Origin: Rotaria socialis
Taxonomy: Eukaryota; Rotifera; Eurotatoria; Philodinida; Philodinidae
Direction: 5' to 3'
Assembly: GCA_905331475.1 (NCBI GenBank)
Contig: CAJNYU010000404.1
Span: forward strand, 132,011 to 196,010
DNA length: 64,000 nucleotides
Shown piece by piece: positions 22,601-36,606 of this stretch. Under the pieces are notes generated by a model, which had not been told where the DNA came from, did no database searches, and saw only the letters and a list, made by a program, of their open reading frames with translations. Each line of letters begins with the position of its first letter. Position 1 is the first letter of the stretch. Made by a program: the position numbers and the translations under genes.

Positions 22601-25600
22601 AAGTTTAGTAGTAGAAATAACGTTATTCCTGCAGTTTTACTCAACACTATGATAGGCCAGAGCTATCAACAGGTCAATTTTCTACTGTAATTTCATAGAA
22701 ATGCTTCTAACTGATTGAAGTTTCTGATTTTTTTTTGTAGTGTATTAAATACTATTACTCTACATTGATCTATCATTCTAATTTTCAATATCGAATTCCT
22801 TTTTTTCATCGATATAATGTTATAACAAGTTCTTATACTCATACGACCAAGCGAAAAAAGAAAAAAAGAAAAAAATCATATTTATCTTTCATAAAAGATC
22901 CGATTGAAATAATGTGATTTTTTTAATTGTATAATACTATTTCAAATAATCAAAAAGTCTGATGATAATAAGGACATGAGTCTACGATCCATAAAACAAC
23001 GAAAATCTAGAGAATAAATAATATTAATAGTGATTAGTATGAACATTCAAATTTAATAATGAAATTTTGCGCTAGAACGAACACAAAATATTCTGTTTAA
23101 TAGTTTTAAATTTAGAGAAGTACTTCTATTAGTCTAAATGAGCGTTAAGAAAATGTACGGTACATTTCAGTGTTGATTCCCCAGATGAAATGAAATTTTT
23201 CCAGCATTTTTGAATTCCGCATAAACGTAATATTTCAGGAAAACTTGTAAGATCAACCAAAAACATTGAGCCTAGTAGTTGCTTATCAGAGAGTTGATCA
23301 TACGGATAGCTCTATGAAAAACACTGCTGCCGCAGAACCTATCATTACCGATATTAGCAACAACACAGTAATCCATGCTTCTTAGTCTCTTATAGATAAT
23401 TCTAATTATTTGTTTTTCATTTTATTTCAGCAACCAGGTAATTTTATGAATTATTTGTTAAAATTCATCATTGATGAATTATTTAGCGGAACGCAACTAT
23501 CATATATTTTATCAACTGTGTTCAAATGCTTTTCCTGATTATCACAGTATGTGATAATTTGTTTGAAATATCTGATTTAATATATATATTTGTTCAGAGG
23601 AATGTCTTATTGACAATGATCCATCAAAATACTTTTATGTTGCACAAGGTATGCTGACAATTGACAATATAGATGATGCTGACGAAATGCGACTTACTGA
23701 CGAAGCATTTGATATTCTGGGTTTTACTCAGGTTTATATCGATAAGAGAATCATGTTTTATTACAAAAAAAAGCAATCGTCTTTTATTTTGACTTGTTAG
23801 CTAGAAAAGATCAACTTGTTTAAATGCACTTCAGCTATTATGCATTTTGGTAATTCTCAATGGAAACAACGTCCTAGAGAAGAACAAGCTGAATCTGAAG
23901 GTACAGAAGAATGTGAAAAAGTTGCACATTTACTTGGTGTTGAAGCTGCTGATCTTATTAAAGGATTACTTAAACCTCGTATTAAGGTTTGACTATATTT
24001 TGTTTTTGTTTTGTTTTGTTTTAATCAGAATTGAATTTAGGTTGGAAATGATTATGTTAATAAAGGTCAAAATAAAGATCAAGTAATTAATTCAATAGGT
24101 GCTTTATCAAAATCTGTATGTTTAAATTTATTAAAATAAACAATGAAAAAAAGATACGATATGATTTCATATCTTAGATTTATTATCGTATATTTTGCTG
24201 GCTAGTCGAACGAGTTAATGTAACACTCGATATTAAAGCTAAACGACAATATTTTATTGGTGTACTTGATATTGCTGGATTTGAAATATTTGAAGTGAAC
24301 TATTTCAAGAAGAAAAAGGCATTTCTTTGAAACGACAGTTTTCTTTTATTTTTAAGTATAATGGTTTTGAGCAGTTATGTATTAACTATACAAATGAACG
24401 TCTGCAACAATTTTTCAATCATCATATGTTTGTATTGGAACAAGAAGAATATAAAAAAGAAGGTATACAATGGGAATTTATTGATTTTGGAATGGATTTA
24501 CAAGCTTGTATTGATCTTATTGAAAAGGTGAAAACTTCTTATATAGTTTTTGTTGTTTTCTATTATTTTTTAAATTCAATTTAATTCTAGCCTATGGGAA
24601 TTCTTTCTATTCTCGAAGAAGAATGCATTGTACCAAAAGCTTCAGATAAGACATTTGTTGAAAAACTCTACAATAATCATTTGGGAAAACATCCACAATT
24701 TGGAAAACCAAAACCTGGTAAAGGTAAAGCCGAAGCTCATTTTGAAATTCATCATTATGCTGGTACAGTTCCTTATTCGGCTACATCGTGGTTGGAAAAA
24801 AATAAAGATCCCATCAATACAACTGTGTATGAAATCAATGAAAGGTTTTGATTGATACATCATAAAAATACCATTTATGATTTTAGCGCTGGTCTTTTTG
24901 CAAAATCAAAGAATGTTCTGTTAAATCATCTTTTTGCTGATGTAGTTGAAGATGAAGGTGCTAGTAATAAAGCAGCTGGTGGAAAAAAGAAAGGTGGTGG
25001 TAGTATGCAGACTATTTCTGCTACGCATCGTGTAAAGTTTTTTTCCTGAGGAATTTTTCATTTTCATTCAAGGAATCGCTTATTTTTAGGAACAATTAAA
25101 TAAATTAATGAATAATCTCAAGCAAACTCATCCACACTTTGTACGATGTATTATTCCAAATGAAATCAAAACTGGTGGTGTTCTTGACTCACATTTAGTT
25201 ATGCATCAACTCACATGTAACGGTGTACTCGAAGGTATTCGTATTTGTCGTAAAGGTTTCCCAAATCGAATGATATATTCGGAATTTAAACAACGCTATT
25301 CAATTTTGTCACCAAATGCTATTCCAAAAGGTTTTGTTGATGCAAAGAAAGCAACAGAAAATATCCTCAAAGATGTTGCATTAAGCGAAGAATTATATCG
25401 ATGTGGTACGACAAAAGTATTCTTCAAAGCAGGAACATTAGGTCAATTAGAAGATTTTCGTGATGCTGCTCTATCAAAAATTATAGCTTGTTTACAAGGC
25501 CAAATACGTGGTTTTCTTATGCGAAAAGAGTATAAGAAGATGTTAGATCAACGTTTAGCTTTATCTGTTTTACAAAGAAATTGTCGGAAATATTTATCTT

Positions 25601-28600
25601 TACGTAATTGGCCTTGGTGGAAATTATATACTAAAGTAAAACCACTTTTATCAGTCGCAAGACAAGAAGATGAAATGAAAAAACTTGAAGAAGAATTTAA
25701 AGCTTTGAAAGAAGCTTTGGAGAAAGAAGAAAAATTACGAAAAGAAATGGAAGATAATAATGCAAAATTAATGCGAGGTTAAATAGAAAGAAAACATTTA
25801 GAAAACAAAATGTAATTCATTTTATCTATTTCAGAAAAAAACGATATATTTCAACAATTAGAATCTGAAAGAGCTGCAGCATCAGAAGCTGAAGAACGTT
25901 ATACAAGATTGGGTAAATTATTTTCTTGTTTCTTTTTTAGATGTATTTTGAAATTCAGCTGTATCGATTTTTGTATCGAGTGGCTACTAGAGAAAGTCAA
26001 TCAAAGATTTTTGTTTATAAATTGAATCTAATATTAATTTATCGTAGAAATGAAACATTGCTTTCGATCATCAGTTACTGCTTATACGACTGTCATACTT
26101 ACAATTATTTTACTAGATACTTTTGCCAAGTCGATAAGTTCTATATACATAGTTTACAATTTCCTAAAGTGATTAGCTACTCTCATCTGAAATTTTTGCT
26201 TGTTTCAGACTTCGTATGTACTCGCTTGTGATCGTATGATAATTTATAATGTAACTAGTAATAAGTTCTTAAATAGATATTATATTGTGTATTCTTTCTA
26301 AGCGTAGAACTTCTAATAGATTCGAAAGAGAACATTATTTTCTTTTGAAAAATTTAGTGAGACATCTTCGAATTCCGTGAGTTTTAGCTTGCGAGAATTT
26401 TTGAAACGTAATTACTGTATCAAATTACAAAGTACTCTCTCGTTGTATCGATAATCAGTATGATACAAACGATGTTCCAGAGAGCATACTCTACATTTCT
26501 CTACTTTCACCGCAGTATCACACTCTGAATAAATATGTGGCATCATTCAAGGCACCTACTTTGAGAGGCATCCTCCATATCATCCTTCATGAGATCCAAA
26601 TTCAGAGAGATTCCCCTGTATTATCTTCCGCAGTATCTGCAACGAAAAAGATGAATCTATATTGGTCAATTTATTAATGCTTATGCCACAGAAGAGCCCT
26701 ACACCTCTAAACTATATTTTCTCTATAGAATCAATGAATTTTCGTAGATTCCTACAGCAATTGAAACGAATCAGAATACGGATGGCAATGAACAAAAGAT
26801 TACATATACACAATCTTTCAAGAAAGAGATAATTGAAAATGAGTGTTAAAATACTGATGATCAACAGTGTCGCATTTTGATGATTAGAAATAGTGTCGCT
26901 CATCATTAACTCAATCACTAACTTGCGCACTAATATTAGTGTGCTTTGCTACAGTTTTGACAGTTCTATAAATTATTTTCCTTACCAGGATTTCGTGAGT
27001 GTCATGCCTTTAGTAGATTTCTTCCTTTCAGAGAGTTTTGTAATTTTTTTTGCGCTCTCGTCATATAATAGATTTTACGTATATCTTGTAGCTATTGTTC
27101 ACTTTTATGTCTCATAATACAGTTGTTTTACGTAGTTAGACTGCAGGATAATCGTAAGTTCAAGCGTTCAGAACGTACAGGATCTGACTACTGCTGCTTT
27201 TATCATATTCAAAAAACAAAATAATACCGTGTTCTCCTGAAGAAAACCTACAAAAATGATTCAGTTGTGAGTTTCAAGTTGAAAACATGCGCAGAGATCA
27301 GTCTTACCTATAGTATATTTCTGTAACAGTGTCAGATCATTTTAATTTACTTCTATGATGAAATAAGAGCACTAAACCGGCTAATTAATATGATTCATGC
27401 GAATGATATTCTATTGCCGTAGATGTACCTTATGAAAAAAACAGTGACATTATGTAAAACACATACGAAAAATCAGTAGCAAGTAAGAGTACATAAAAAT
27501 ACAATGATGACTCCCATATCAGTGTGAGTGCAAATCGAATTTTTGTTAATAATGATACTCTGTGTTACTTTATCTTAAGTCTATCATTTTTTTAATCATA
27601 TTCATGAATTTATTTTAGTTACACAAAAAGCTGATCTCGAACAGCAAGTTAAAGATTTAGAAGAACGTTGTAATCAAGAAGAAGAAATCAATCAAGAAGT
27701 AAATAGTAAGAGAAAAAAATTAGAACATGAAATCGATGGATTAAAAAAAGATATTGATGATATACGTTTAAATTTACAAAAGACTGAAAATGAATGTAAA
27801 GTACGTGATAGTCAAATTCATAGATTACAAGATGAAATAGCACATCAAGATGAGGCAATTGCAAAATTAACACGCGAACGTAAACGTCTTGAAGAACAAA
27901 ATTCCAAAACAACTGAACAATTACAAAGCGAAGAAGATAAAGTCAATCATTTGAATAAGTTAAAAACTAAACTTGAACAAACGCTTGACGAACTGGAAGA
28001 TACTTTAGAACGTGAAAAGAAGACTCGAGCTGATTTAGATAAAAATAAACGAAAACTAGAAGTTGATTTTAAATCTTTACAAAATAATTTCGACGATTTA
28101 CAAAGATACAAACAGGATTTAGACGAACAACTAAAAATTAAAGATCAAGAAATGCAACAAATGAATGGACGTCTTGAAGTTGAGCAAGGTCAAACAAGTA
28201 ATCTTAATAAAAAACTCAAAGAATTGCAAAGTCGAATTGAAGAATATGAAGAAGAAATTCAAAATGAAAGACAATTACGAAATAAAACCGATAAACAACG
28301 AGCTGATTTAGCAAAAATAATTGATGAAATGAATGATCGCTTAGAAGAAGCTGGTGGTGCAACAACAGCACAAGTCGAAATGAATAAAAAACGTGAAGTA
28401 GAATTAGCTAAACTTCGTCGAGATTTAGAAGAAGCTAATCTTCAACATGAAGCAACAACTGCACAATTAAGAAAAAAACATCAAGATGCTGTGACTGGTA
28501 ATATTTTCCGTTCTTTTTTTCTTTTAAAAATTTCAATAGTTTTTTGTTTATATTTATTGAAAAGAAATGGGAGAACAAATTGATCAATTACAAAAATTGA

Positions 28601-31600
28601 AAATTAAATCTGAAAAAGATAAACAAACAATGAAATCGGAATTAGATGATCTCCGTACACAAATCGATTATATACAAAAAGGTAAATTAACTGCTGAAAA
28701 ACTTTCTAAACAACTTGAGCAACAATTAAATGATATTCATATTAAACTTGATGAACATATTAAACAAGTTTCGGATTTAAATCATCAAAAATCAAAATTA
28801 TCTAGTGAAAATTCCGATTTGATTCGACAACTTGAAGAAGTTGAACATCAAATTGCTATTTTAACAAAAGCTAAAACAACAGTTCAACAACAGCTTGATG
28901 AAGCTAAAAGAACAATAGATGAAGAATTGCGTGGTAAAGGTTCAGTTAGTAAGTTGAAGTCTTCTATTAGAGATCAAATATTTCATTGGTTGTTTATCGA
29001 GGTTCACAAATACGTCATTTAACAGCTGATCTTGAACAAGTTCGGGAACAACTTGATGAAGAACAAGAAATGAAAAGTGAATTTCAACGGCAAATTGCTA
29101 AACTTAATGTTGAAGTACAAGAATGGAGAGTTCGATACGAATCTGAAGGTTTAATTAAATAATTTAATTGTAAATTTAATTTCTAAGAACAAAATTTTCT
29201 TTTTGTTCAACTTTAGGTATTGCTCGTAGTGAAGAACTCGAAGAAGCAAAACGAAAATTAGCTGTAAAATTATCTGAAGCTGAAGAACAAGTTGAAGCAG
29301 CATTAAATAAATGCAATACTTTGGAAAAAGTTAAAGTTCGTCTTCAAAACGAAGTTGAAGATCTTATGGTTGATGTTGAACGTGCTAATACCAGTAAGTA
29401 AAGAGTAGAGTTTTTATTCGATTGAACTGTGTGACGAATTGCATTTATGATAATTTTAAAATAATCAGAATATTCGAGGAGATACCCATGAACTATAAAC
29501 TTCCATTAATATGAGTAATACCAAAACAAACAACGTTCATAGCATTTTACAATACATTGATAATAAATAAACTGATAAAAATTGTTCCTAGAAAAGAAGA
29601 AACTCTTCACACTACGCTAGCTTTATTAACAATAAATTCAGTTCATAAATACCGAGCAATACATTAAATCAATGTTCAATGTATAGTTTGAGTGTATACA
29701 ACGGCATATATGATGCATACCTATCAAAACTGCAGTAATAAAATATGAAAATTAGCTGTTGTTTCTCTTGCAAGATGGCACTTAGCGATATGTTCAAATG
29801 TTCACATGTTAACTTTCGAGTAAATAATTATCAATCTCCTATGTATCCTATGTATTCATTCATGAAGAGAAGCTTCGACACATGCAATTATTTCACATCA
29901 AATTGAAGTTTATTTTATTATTACAGTTAGATGAAACTATGAGACATTTTAAAACAACTATTTTCTTATGAATGTCGCTTATTGGTCTGTAAGTATGCTA
30001 GTAACTTCATTCGTTTAAACTAGATGTTTCCTGAAAACAAAAATGAATAAATTTGATCTGAAATTTTATTCATATATTATCTGCACGACAATTATAAGAT
30101 ATAGAAAATTTCAATTGAAAAAAAGAGATGTATTTCTCTTGAAGTATGAAACGCTAGAAATTAATTTTGATTGTCTTTTCGAATTTGAAAACGAAATTTT
30201 AGATCATAACTCAACTAAATGATTTGTCAATTAGTATTTTGCGGTAGCTAAGAATGTTAGGAAAATAGTGGTAACTCAATAAAAGATAACATAAGAATGA
30301 ATCACTTTTCGAATTTCTACTGTTATCATTAAATATTACTTGTCAGACAAATAGCAGTCCCATTATCAATTCTCAATGATTGACCTTCTCTCTCTTACAA
30401 CATGAACCAAAAGTATTGCTTTTGTCTCTATAATTGTTATTGTTTTAAAGTCATTTCTTAATAGACGTTCAATAGAGAAATATTTGGAGAGTACCGATAT
30501 ATTGAACATTTGTATCCATGTACAATATACAAATAAATTACTAAATATAGGATAGATTTCAATGATTATTTATTGTAGAGTAATGTATATATTTATGCTT
30601 ATTAAGATGCTTCAATCATGGATAAAAAACAAAAACAATTCGATAAATTAATCAATGAATGGAAACAAAAGTGTGAAGATACCAGTATCGAACTTGAAAC
30701 ATCACAAAAAGAGACACGCCAATATTCAACTGAATTATTTAAACTTAAAAGTCAATATGAAGAATCTCATGAACAAATCGAGGCACTTAGAAAAGAAAAC
30801 AAAAATTTAGCTGATGAAATCAAAGTAAAAAATCGAAAAGATTAGTTATTCTTAATGAAAAAATTCTGTAATTATATAGGATCTTATGGATGAATCAGGT
30901 GAAGGAGGAAAAAATATTCATGAAATTGAGAAAGCTCGTAAACGTGCTGAATTAGAAAAAGAAGAATTACGAACAGCTTTAGAAGAAGCCGAATCAGCAC
31001 TTGAACAAGAAGAAGTTAAAGTTTTACGTGCACAAATGGAACTAAGTACCATACGTCAGGAAATCGATCGACGAATTCATGAAAAAGAAGAAGAATTTGA
31101 AAATACAAGACGTAATCATGCACGTACAATTGAATCGATGCAAGCAAGTTTGGAAGCTGAATCCCGCACAAAAGCTGAAGTACTTAAACAAGTAATATAG
31201 AAACAAAACAAAACAAAATAGAATTAAACTTGTAATTCATCTGTTTTTGATTTTTTAAATTTCTTTTTAGAAAAAAAAACTTGAATCTGATATTAATGAG
31301 ATTGAAATTGCACTTGATCATGCTAATCGTACGAATATGGATTCACAAAAAGCATTAAAAAAGCATCAGCAGAATCTTTCAGATTTACAAATCCAAATGG
31401 AACATGAACGACAACAACGCGATGAAGCTCGTGAAGCAGCTGCTAGTGCTGAGCGTCGCGCTAATATTATCATTGGCGAAATTGAAGAAGTGCGCACTAC
31501 TTTAGAGCAAACTGAACATGCTCGTAAAGCTGCTGAACATGAACTACATGATATTGTTGATCGTATTAGTGATTTAAGTACGCAAAATGCTAATTTATCA

Positions 31601-33996
31601 TCGCAAAAACGACAACTTGAATCAAATATTACAGCTATGCAATTGGATTTAGATGAAGCTATTAGTGAACTTAAGAATAGCGATGAACGATCAAAGAAAA
31701 CTAGTAAGTAGACCAACAAAAACAGATATTTGCTAACAAAATTATATTCTTTGAACATAACATGTGTAAAGTAAAGAAGCAATAAAAGTACGCCTATCTG
31801 CCAGTTGTTTTCAGGTAGTGAGTACTATCTAAGGTCTTATTTAATATTTTCTCGTTACTATAAATATTAACATGAGAAATTTTGAAAAACAAAGAATCAT
31901 CGATTCGACAAGATATTGTGTAGGAATAACAAACAGTTCAATCAAATATATATAATTAGAAAGAATTTTCCTATGCAAACATCGCAATACTACAAAAATC
32001 CCCTTCATGACAATAAAAGTGGGATGTGTTTTGTAGTATTTTCTTAATTGTTCAAAGAAATAAGTTTTCATTTGTTATCATATTCTAAAGTACTCTATAT
32101 AGCGAAGGAGTCAATGCATCTCATACTACCATCTACATTTTAAACAAACTTCGTGAGTCATTTTAATAACTTAATAAAAATATTGATTATATTATTCAAA
32201 GTAGTTCTCGTAGTTTTGCTGATTATTTTTTGAAAACTTGATTTATCATTATTTTCACTTCTACGAAAAATGGTCTGTAATATAATTTATATCCAACGAG
32301 AATTTTCGAAGAAACCTATAAACATGAATGGCATAAGATCGTATTAATATACGAGATACTGATTGAATTTCTAATGGGATCTTTTATCCGTAGTGAAATA
32401 TGATACATGAATCAAATAATTTTCTTTTTGTTATATATATAAATAATACCAATGGGATATGATGCATATTAGGTACTGATGCTTCACGTCTTGCTGAAGA
32501 ATTACGTCAAGAACAAGAACATGCTACTAATGTTGAACGATTGCGTAAAGGTCTTGAACAACAAATAAAAGACCTACAAACACGTCTTGATGAAGCTGAA
32601 GGAAATTCACTCAAAGGAGGAAAACGTGTTATTATGAAACTTGAACAACGCGTAAGAAATATCATACTAAAAACAAGTGTTTACTTCTTTTTTTAAATAT
32701 TGTCACTGTTCATCCAGATACATGAGTTGGAGAAAGAAAATGAGTTAGAACAACATCGTCATCAAGAAACCATTAAAGAATTACGTAAAAATGATCGCCG
32801 TCTGAAAGAATTGGTATGTCAAACAGAAGAAGATCGTAAACATCAATTACATTTAAAAGATCTCAGTGAAAAGTTACTCAATAAAATTAAAATCTATAAG
32901 CGCCAAGTTGAAGAAGCTGGTAAAAGAGCTCTTGGTTTTATTTTTATTTTTTTTATATTTAATATTTAATATTTATATTCTAGAGGAAATTGCTTCAGTA
33001 AATTTAGCTAAATTTCGAAAAATTCAATCTGAACTTGGTATGTTGATTAGATCCATTCCATTTAGTTTTCTATTTTTATTACACTATATACCATAGCTGA
33101 TATAGTGGAAACTTTGAGAAGATGTTATTTCAAGTTGAACGGGTTTACAGTGATCCAGTCAGGCTACCATTATTCTTAGAGTTTTTCCTATAAATTAATG
33201 ATTCAAATTTAGCTTCTTTACCAATATCACGATATTGTGAATGATTGTGACTACCACTTTTTGTAAATTTTTCTAATAGTTTTTCTGAAGAAGTTTGAAA
33301 AACTAAACCTAATTCTTTGGAAAATTTTCTATCTTTCTCAATCGGGATGTTTCATGAATTTTATAGAAGTGGCATGCGCTGAGAACTGGCTATATAAGAG
33401 CGAGAATCTTCAAGCGAATTAATCCATAAAATTGATGATTATGTAGTCAATATTTATCTATTTCTGACTGTTGTTTTCTATACTACATATCCGTAGAAGG
33501 TCTCAACATATTTCTATTAATAAAACTCCGATATTGTCTTTCCAATTGTGGATTGTCTTTAGAAAAAAAATGGTGAGAAAAATCTGTATATTGTAAGTAA
33601 TATCAACTGATTATATTCTATTACAGATCAGAAAATCTACAGAGTTTGATTATTGATTATAATATTTTTCTAAACCGATAATCTGAAAGAAAATGTTAAC
33701 ATGTGACAGAGAATCAGTCCTTAAATCGAATAATAGATTTATTATTATTATTGTTTTTCTTACAGAAGATGCAAACGAACGAGCTGATTTAGCTGAAAAT
33801 CAACTGAATAAATTACGTGCTAAAAATCGTTCTTCAGCTAGTACTAGTCGTACATCTCCAGGAGTAAGTTGTTAAATAATACAAACACAATAGAAGTTAA
33901 GTTATTATTTTTATTTTCTAGCTTGATATACATGAATCGACTGCTAATACACGAGGAAATTCAACAATTCATACGGGTTTAGGTCATCAACGTTAA
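19620..33996 (+). CDS. Muscle-type myosin II heavy chain
   Basis: Thirty-one coding exons: 19620-19633, 19683-19890, 19946-20089, 20156-20312, 22040-22164, 22224-22260, 22320-22381, 22436-22531, 23431-23437, 23487-23546, 23598-23731, 23801-23986, 24041-24115, 24178-24294, 24357-24527, 24591-24844, 24887-25031, 25090-25777, 25835-25912, 27619-28497, 28565-28948, 29002-29148, 29217-29393, 30607-30824, 30880-31191, 31271-31703, 32473-32651, 32718-32919, 32984-33037, 33766-33863, 33922-33996. They total 1,971 codons plus stop, in phase throughout and close to the usual 1,930-1,960. Motor landmarks in order: P-loop GESGAGKT (about 185), switch I NNNSSRFGKF, switch II DIAGFE, a Gly/Lys-rich loop 2 ([10 protein letters not shown]), actin-binding THREQLNKLM, the SH helix region [20 protein letters not shown], then IQ motifs and the tail hinge around [11 protein letters not shown]. 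The rest is a heptad coiled-coil rod ending in a short non-helical tail ([13 protein letters not shown]). The rod (for example [20 protein letters not shown]) is of the muscle class rather than non-muscle. Five introns are unusually long (20,313-22,039; 22,532-23,430; 25,913-27,618; 29,394-30,606; 33,038-33,765). I found no alternative exons in them. Confidence 0.95.
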
Positions 33997-35709
33997 ATCA
34001 TGAATGTAAAAGGAAATTTGGCATAGAATATATTCTTAATAGCTGTATCTTTCTTACCTTCTTTCTTTCTTGATCATTATTTACCATTTCACCTATTGCT
34101 GTGTCTTTATTTGTTTTTTTGCACCTTAAAAATACAGTTATATAGTTGATTTTAGCGTCAATATGTAGAAAGCATTTAATTATTACTGAAACTGCATTAC
34201 ATATGCATGAGATATCAATACAGTCATGGAAAGAGATCGAAATAAAATTTTATTTCACTGTTGAAAATAAAATCAATAGAGCAATAGATAATCGATAGTG
34301 CAAAAGCTTTTCGTGAATCTTGTCAATGTCTGGAAGTTCGATAGAATCAACATTAGAAATTCAAGATAATTATTCTATTATCAATAAAATCAAAACTAGA
34401 AGTTGGATTTACACTCTAGTTACATTCACATCTTTACTGCAATAAATGCATATCTAGAGAATAGTACATTTTATATATTAGGTTTTTATTACATTATGGT
34501 AATTTTTTCTTTTCTTTTTTTTATTGCATATTGAATTCATTCTCTTGTTTCCGTCGCTTTTATGCCTTGCTCGTTCTATGTATCGCTTTGATACTTTATT
34601 TTGTATTTTGACAAAAAATGTCAAACAATCATACTTCCTGGAATAGCTTTGAATATGTTTTTGTTAATAGCACCCTATGAAATCGAAGTCAAACAGATCA
34701 TTTATGTGCATATTAAAAACGCGCTGATTCACTGCTGCAAGGACAGCATATTATTTGGTTTATGTTCTTTAATAACAATATGGAACTAGTTCTACAAATA
34801 TGTATACTATCATGCGACGATCTATTTTTATGATTAAATGAATAACAGTGAGAATAAAATCAAAATCAATAAACACATTTAATAGTTGTTGAAGCTGACG
34901 GTCGAAGATGTTTCATTTTTTTTCAGGTATTGAGCATTAGTCAATACTAGGATTGTTGATAACATTTTTTCATAACATCGTCTACCCTATACGAAATCTT
35001 GTTAAGAGCGCAATACGCGTTTCAAGGATAAATATCAATTCGAATGGATCTCCCATCAGAAAAACTATTTAATACAAATAATAGTTTATATCTTTATCTG
35101 ACTGAAATCTTTCTCTGAATAAAGTTAAGATTCGTGATGGTGCTAGTGAAATCTTTCTTGTTTTTAAGACAATTGTCGAATTGCACGATTTTGTATCCTG
35201 TTCAAGTATCTACAATTTCAACATGACAAACTATGATTTGATCAGTGAAGTTCATAAAATTGTGCTAGCAGAGTACACCGATGGAAGAGATCTTCAAATA
35301 ACATCTCGAAGACATACTCAGCAGTACTTAAACACAATTCTCGGTGGATATTTTTTTCTGCGCGTGTTATGCTCATCTATTTACGATAGAGAAATCAGGC
35401 CATAAAAATTGTGCACTCTTTTAAACTAATTTATATAATTTTCCAGACAAACCAAATTATTACTGTATTATTTTAATTTAGATGCAGTATTTTTTTAAAT
35501 TATAAATACCTAAATACTTCAAGCAAATAATCTACATCACACGTCCTTTAAAGTTTACATAAATATATTGTTAATAGTTATCATCACTTTTCTTTGATAT
35601 AGAACATGTTTAGAAGATAAGAAAATTTTCCTTCATCATGTGATACGAAACAAATATATAGATATAAATGCTTGAATTTATCATAAGTTGAAAAGGAAAA
35701 ACAACAAAA
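33997..35709. other. Intergenic region after myosin
   Basis: The first few hundred bases are probably the myosin 3' untranslated region, with AATAAAA-type signals near 34,240. No other gene was recognised; the open frames at 34,601 and 35,181 look random. Confidence 0.5.
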
Positions 35710-36606
35710 ATGATGCAATTCATGCAATATTTTTCTAATTTACAAAGTTATTTTTATGGAAGCAATTCGTCAAGTAACTCTTCATGCCCATCTTCACCTG
35801 TGCAATGGTGTTTTAATGATATCGATGGATATGAATTATGTATTCGAAATCCTACACTTATTCCAACATGCATTTTAGCTTTAACAATCGGTCTGTTTTG
35901 TTCTAAACGTATTTCTAAATTACCCGGAACATTTTCAACACGATGGCTATATCAATTAACTTTTTTTCTTTATGGCATCATGATGACATCAGCCGGAATA
36001 TTACACTGTTTTTTGGGCGATCCACAGAAATTATCGAATGCTCTTCAAGATAATGATATCAATTCATCTGAATTTATGCAAATACTTTTTGCAGTTATTG
36101 ATGTTGGCTTGACAACAAATATTGCTGTTAGCTTTTTCTTTTGTGGTTTATGCGATATTAAGTTTTTAAATCCAGAATCAAAATTTACTCGCTTTTTACT
36201 GATGATTTCATATTGTATTGTCTTTCTTTTGTGGACTTTAGGAATATTAAATCAATGGACTTGGACATTTCATGTTCTTTATCTTGGAGTTGTATCTGTT
36301 TGTTGTTTCATCTATTTACTCACGCAATTATGTATTAAATCGGCTCGTCGTGCTTTACCGTCTCTTATCTTCGGTGGAATCTATGGAGCTATTGGTTTAT
36401 TTGCAGCATCGATCGGAGCTGACCATGTTTGTAAATCAGAAGGTCCTTTTTGGTCACAATATATTGGACCTGAATTTCTTTGGTTTCTTTTTTCGGATAT
36501 TAGTATGGCGTTTGTATTCTTATATGTTATACAGGTTAATCGAAAAAAGAAAACTGTGATTAAAAGATATCCGGTTGATATTGAAAAAAATCCTGAGAAA
36601 TTTTAA
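35710..36606 (+). CDS. Multi-pass membrane protein of unrecognised family
   Basis: A single uninterrupted frame of 298 codons starting MMQFMQYFSNLQSY. After a Ser/Asn/Cys-rich N-terminal segment of about 55 residues there are roughly seven hydrophobic segments. Examples are LIPTCILALTIGLF, WLYQLTFFLYGIMMTSAGIL, TRFLLMISYCIVFLLWTLGI, VLYLGVVSVCCFIYLLTQLC, LIFGGIYGAIGLFAASIGA and FLWFLFSDISMAFVFLYVIQ. The end is a Lys/Arg-rich cytosolic tail (RKKKTVIKRYP). Conserved-looking polar sites in membrane context include GILHCFLGD, ADHVCKSEGPFW and FLFSD. The layout of buried His and Asp recalls small 7-TM families such as TMEM86/ceramidase-like (CREST) or DUF716/TMEM45 proteins, but I cannot assign it to one. 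Codon use and the matching start context support a real gene. It lies between myosin and PAK on the same strand, with no sign of a shared transcript. Confidence 0.75.
   Translation: MMQFMQYFSNLQSYFYGSNSSSNSSCPSSPVQWCFNDIDGYELCIRNPTLIPTCILALTIGLFCSKRISKLPGTFSTRWLYQLTFFLYGIMMTSAGILHCFLGDPQKLSNALQDNDINSSEFMQILFAVIDVGLTTNIAVSFFFCGLCDIKFLNPESKFTRFLLMISYCIVFLLWTLGILNQWTWTFHVLYLGVVSVCCFIYLLTQLCIKSARRALPSLIFGGIYGAIGLFAASIGADHVCKSEGPFWSQYIGPEFLWFLFSDISMAFVFLYVIQVNRKKKTVIKRYPVDIEKNPEKF

Noticed and set aside
25941-26231. 96-codon open frame inside a long myosin intron
   Set aside because: No splice-consistent phase, no similarity, random composition.
31366-31782. 138-codon minus-strand open frame
   Set aside because: Antisense shadow of the myosin rod; Ser/Leu/Cys-rich composition is typical of reversed coiled-coil codons.
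36272-36559. 95-codon open frame overlapping the membrane protein gene
   Set aside because: Alternate-frame shadow of the 298-codon gene.
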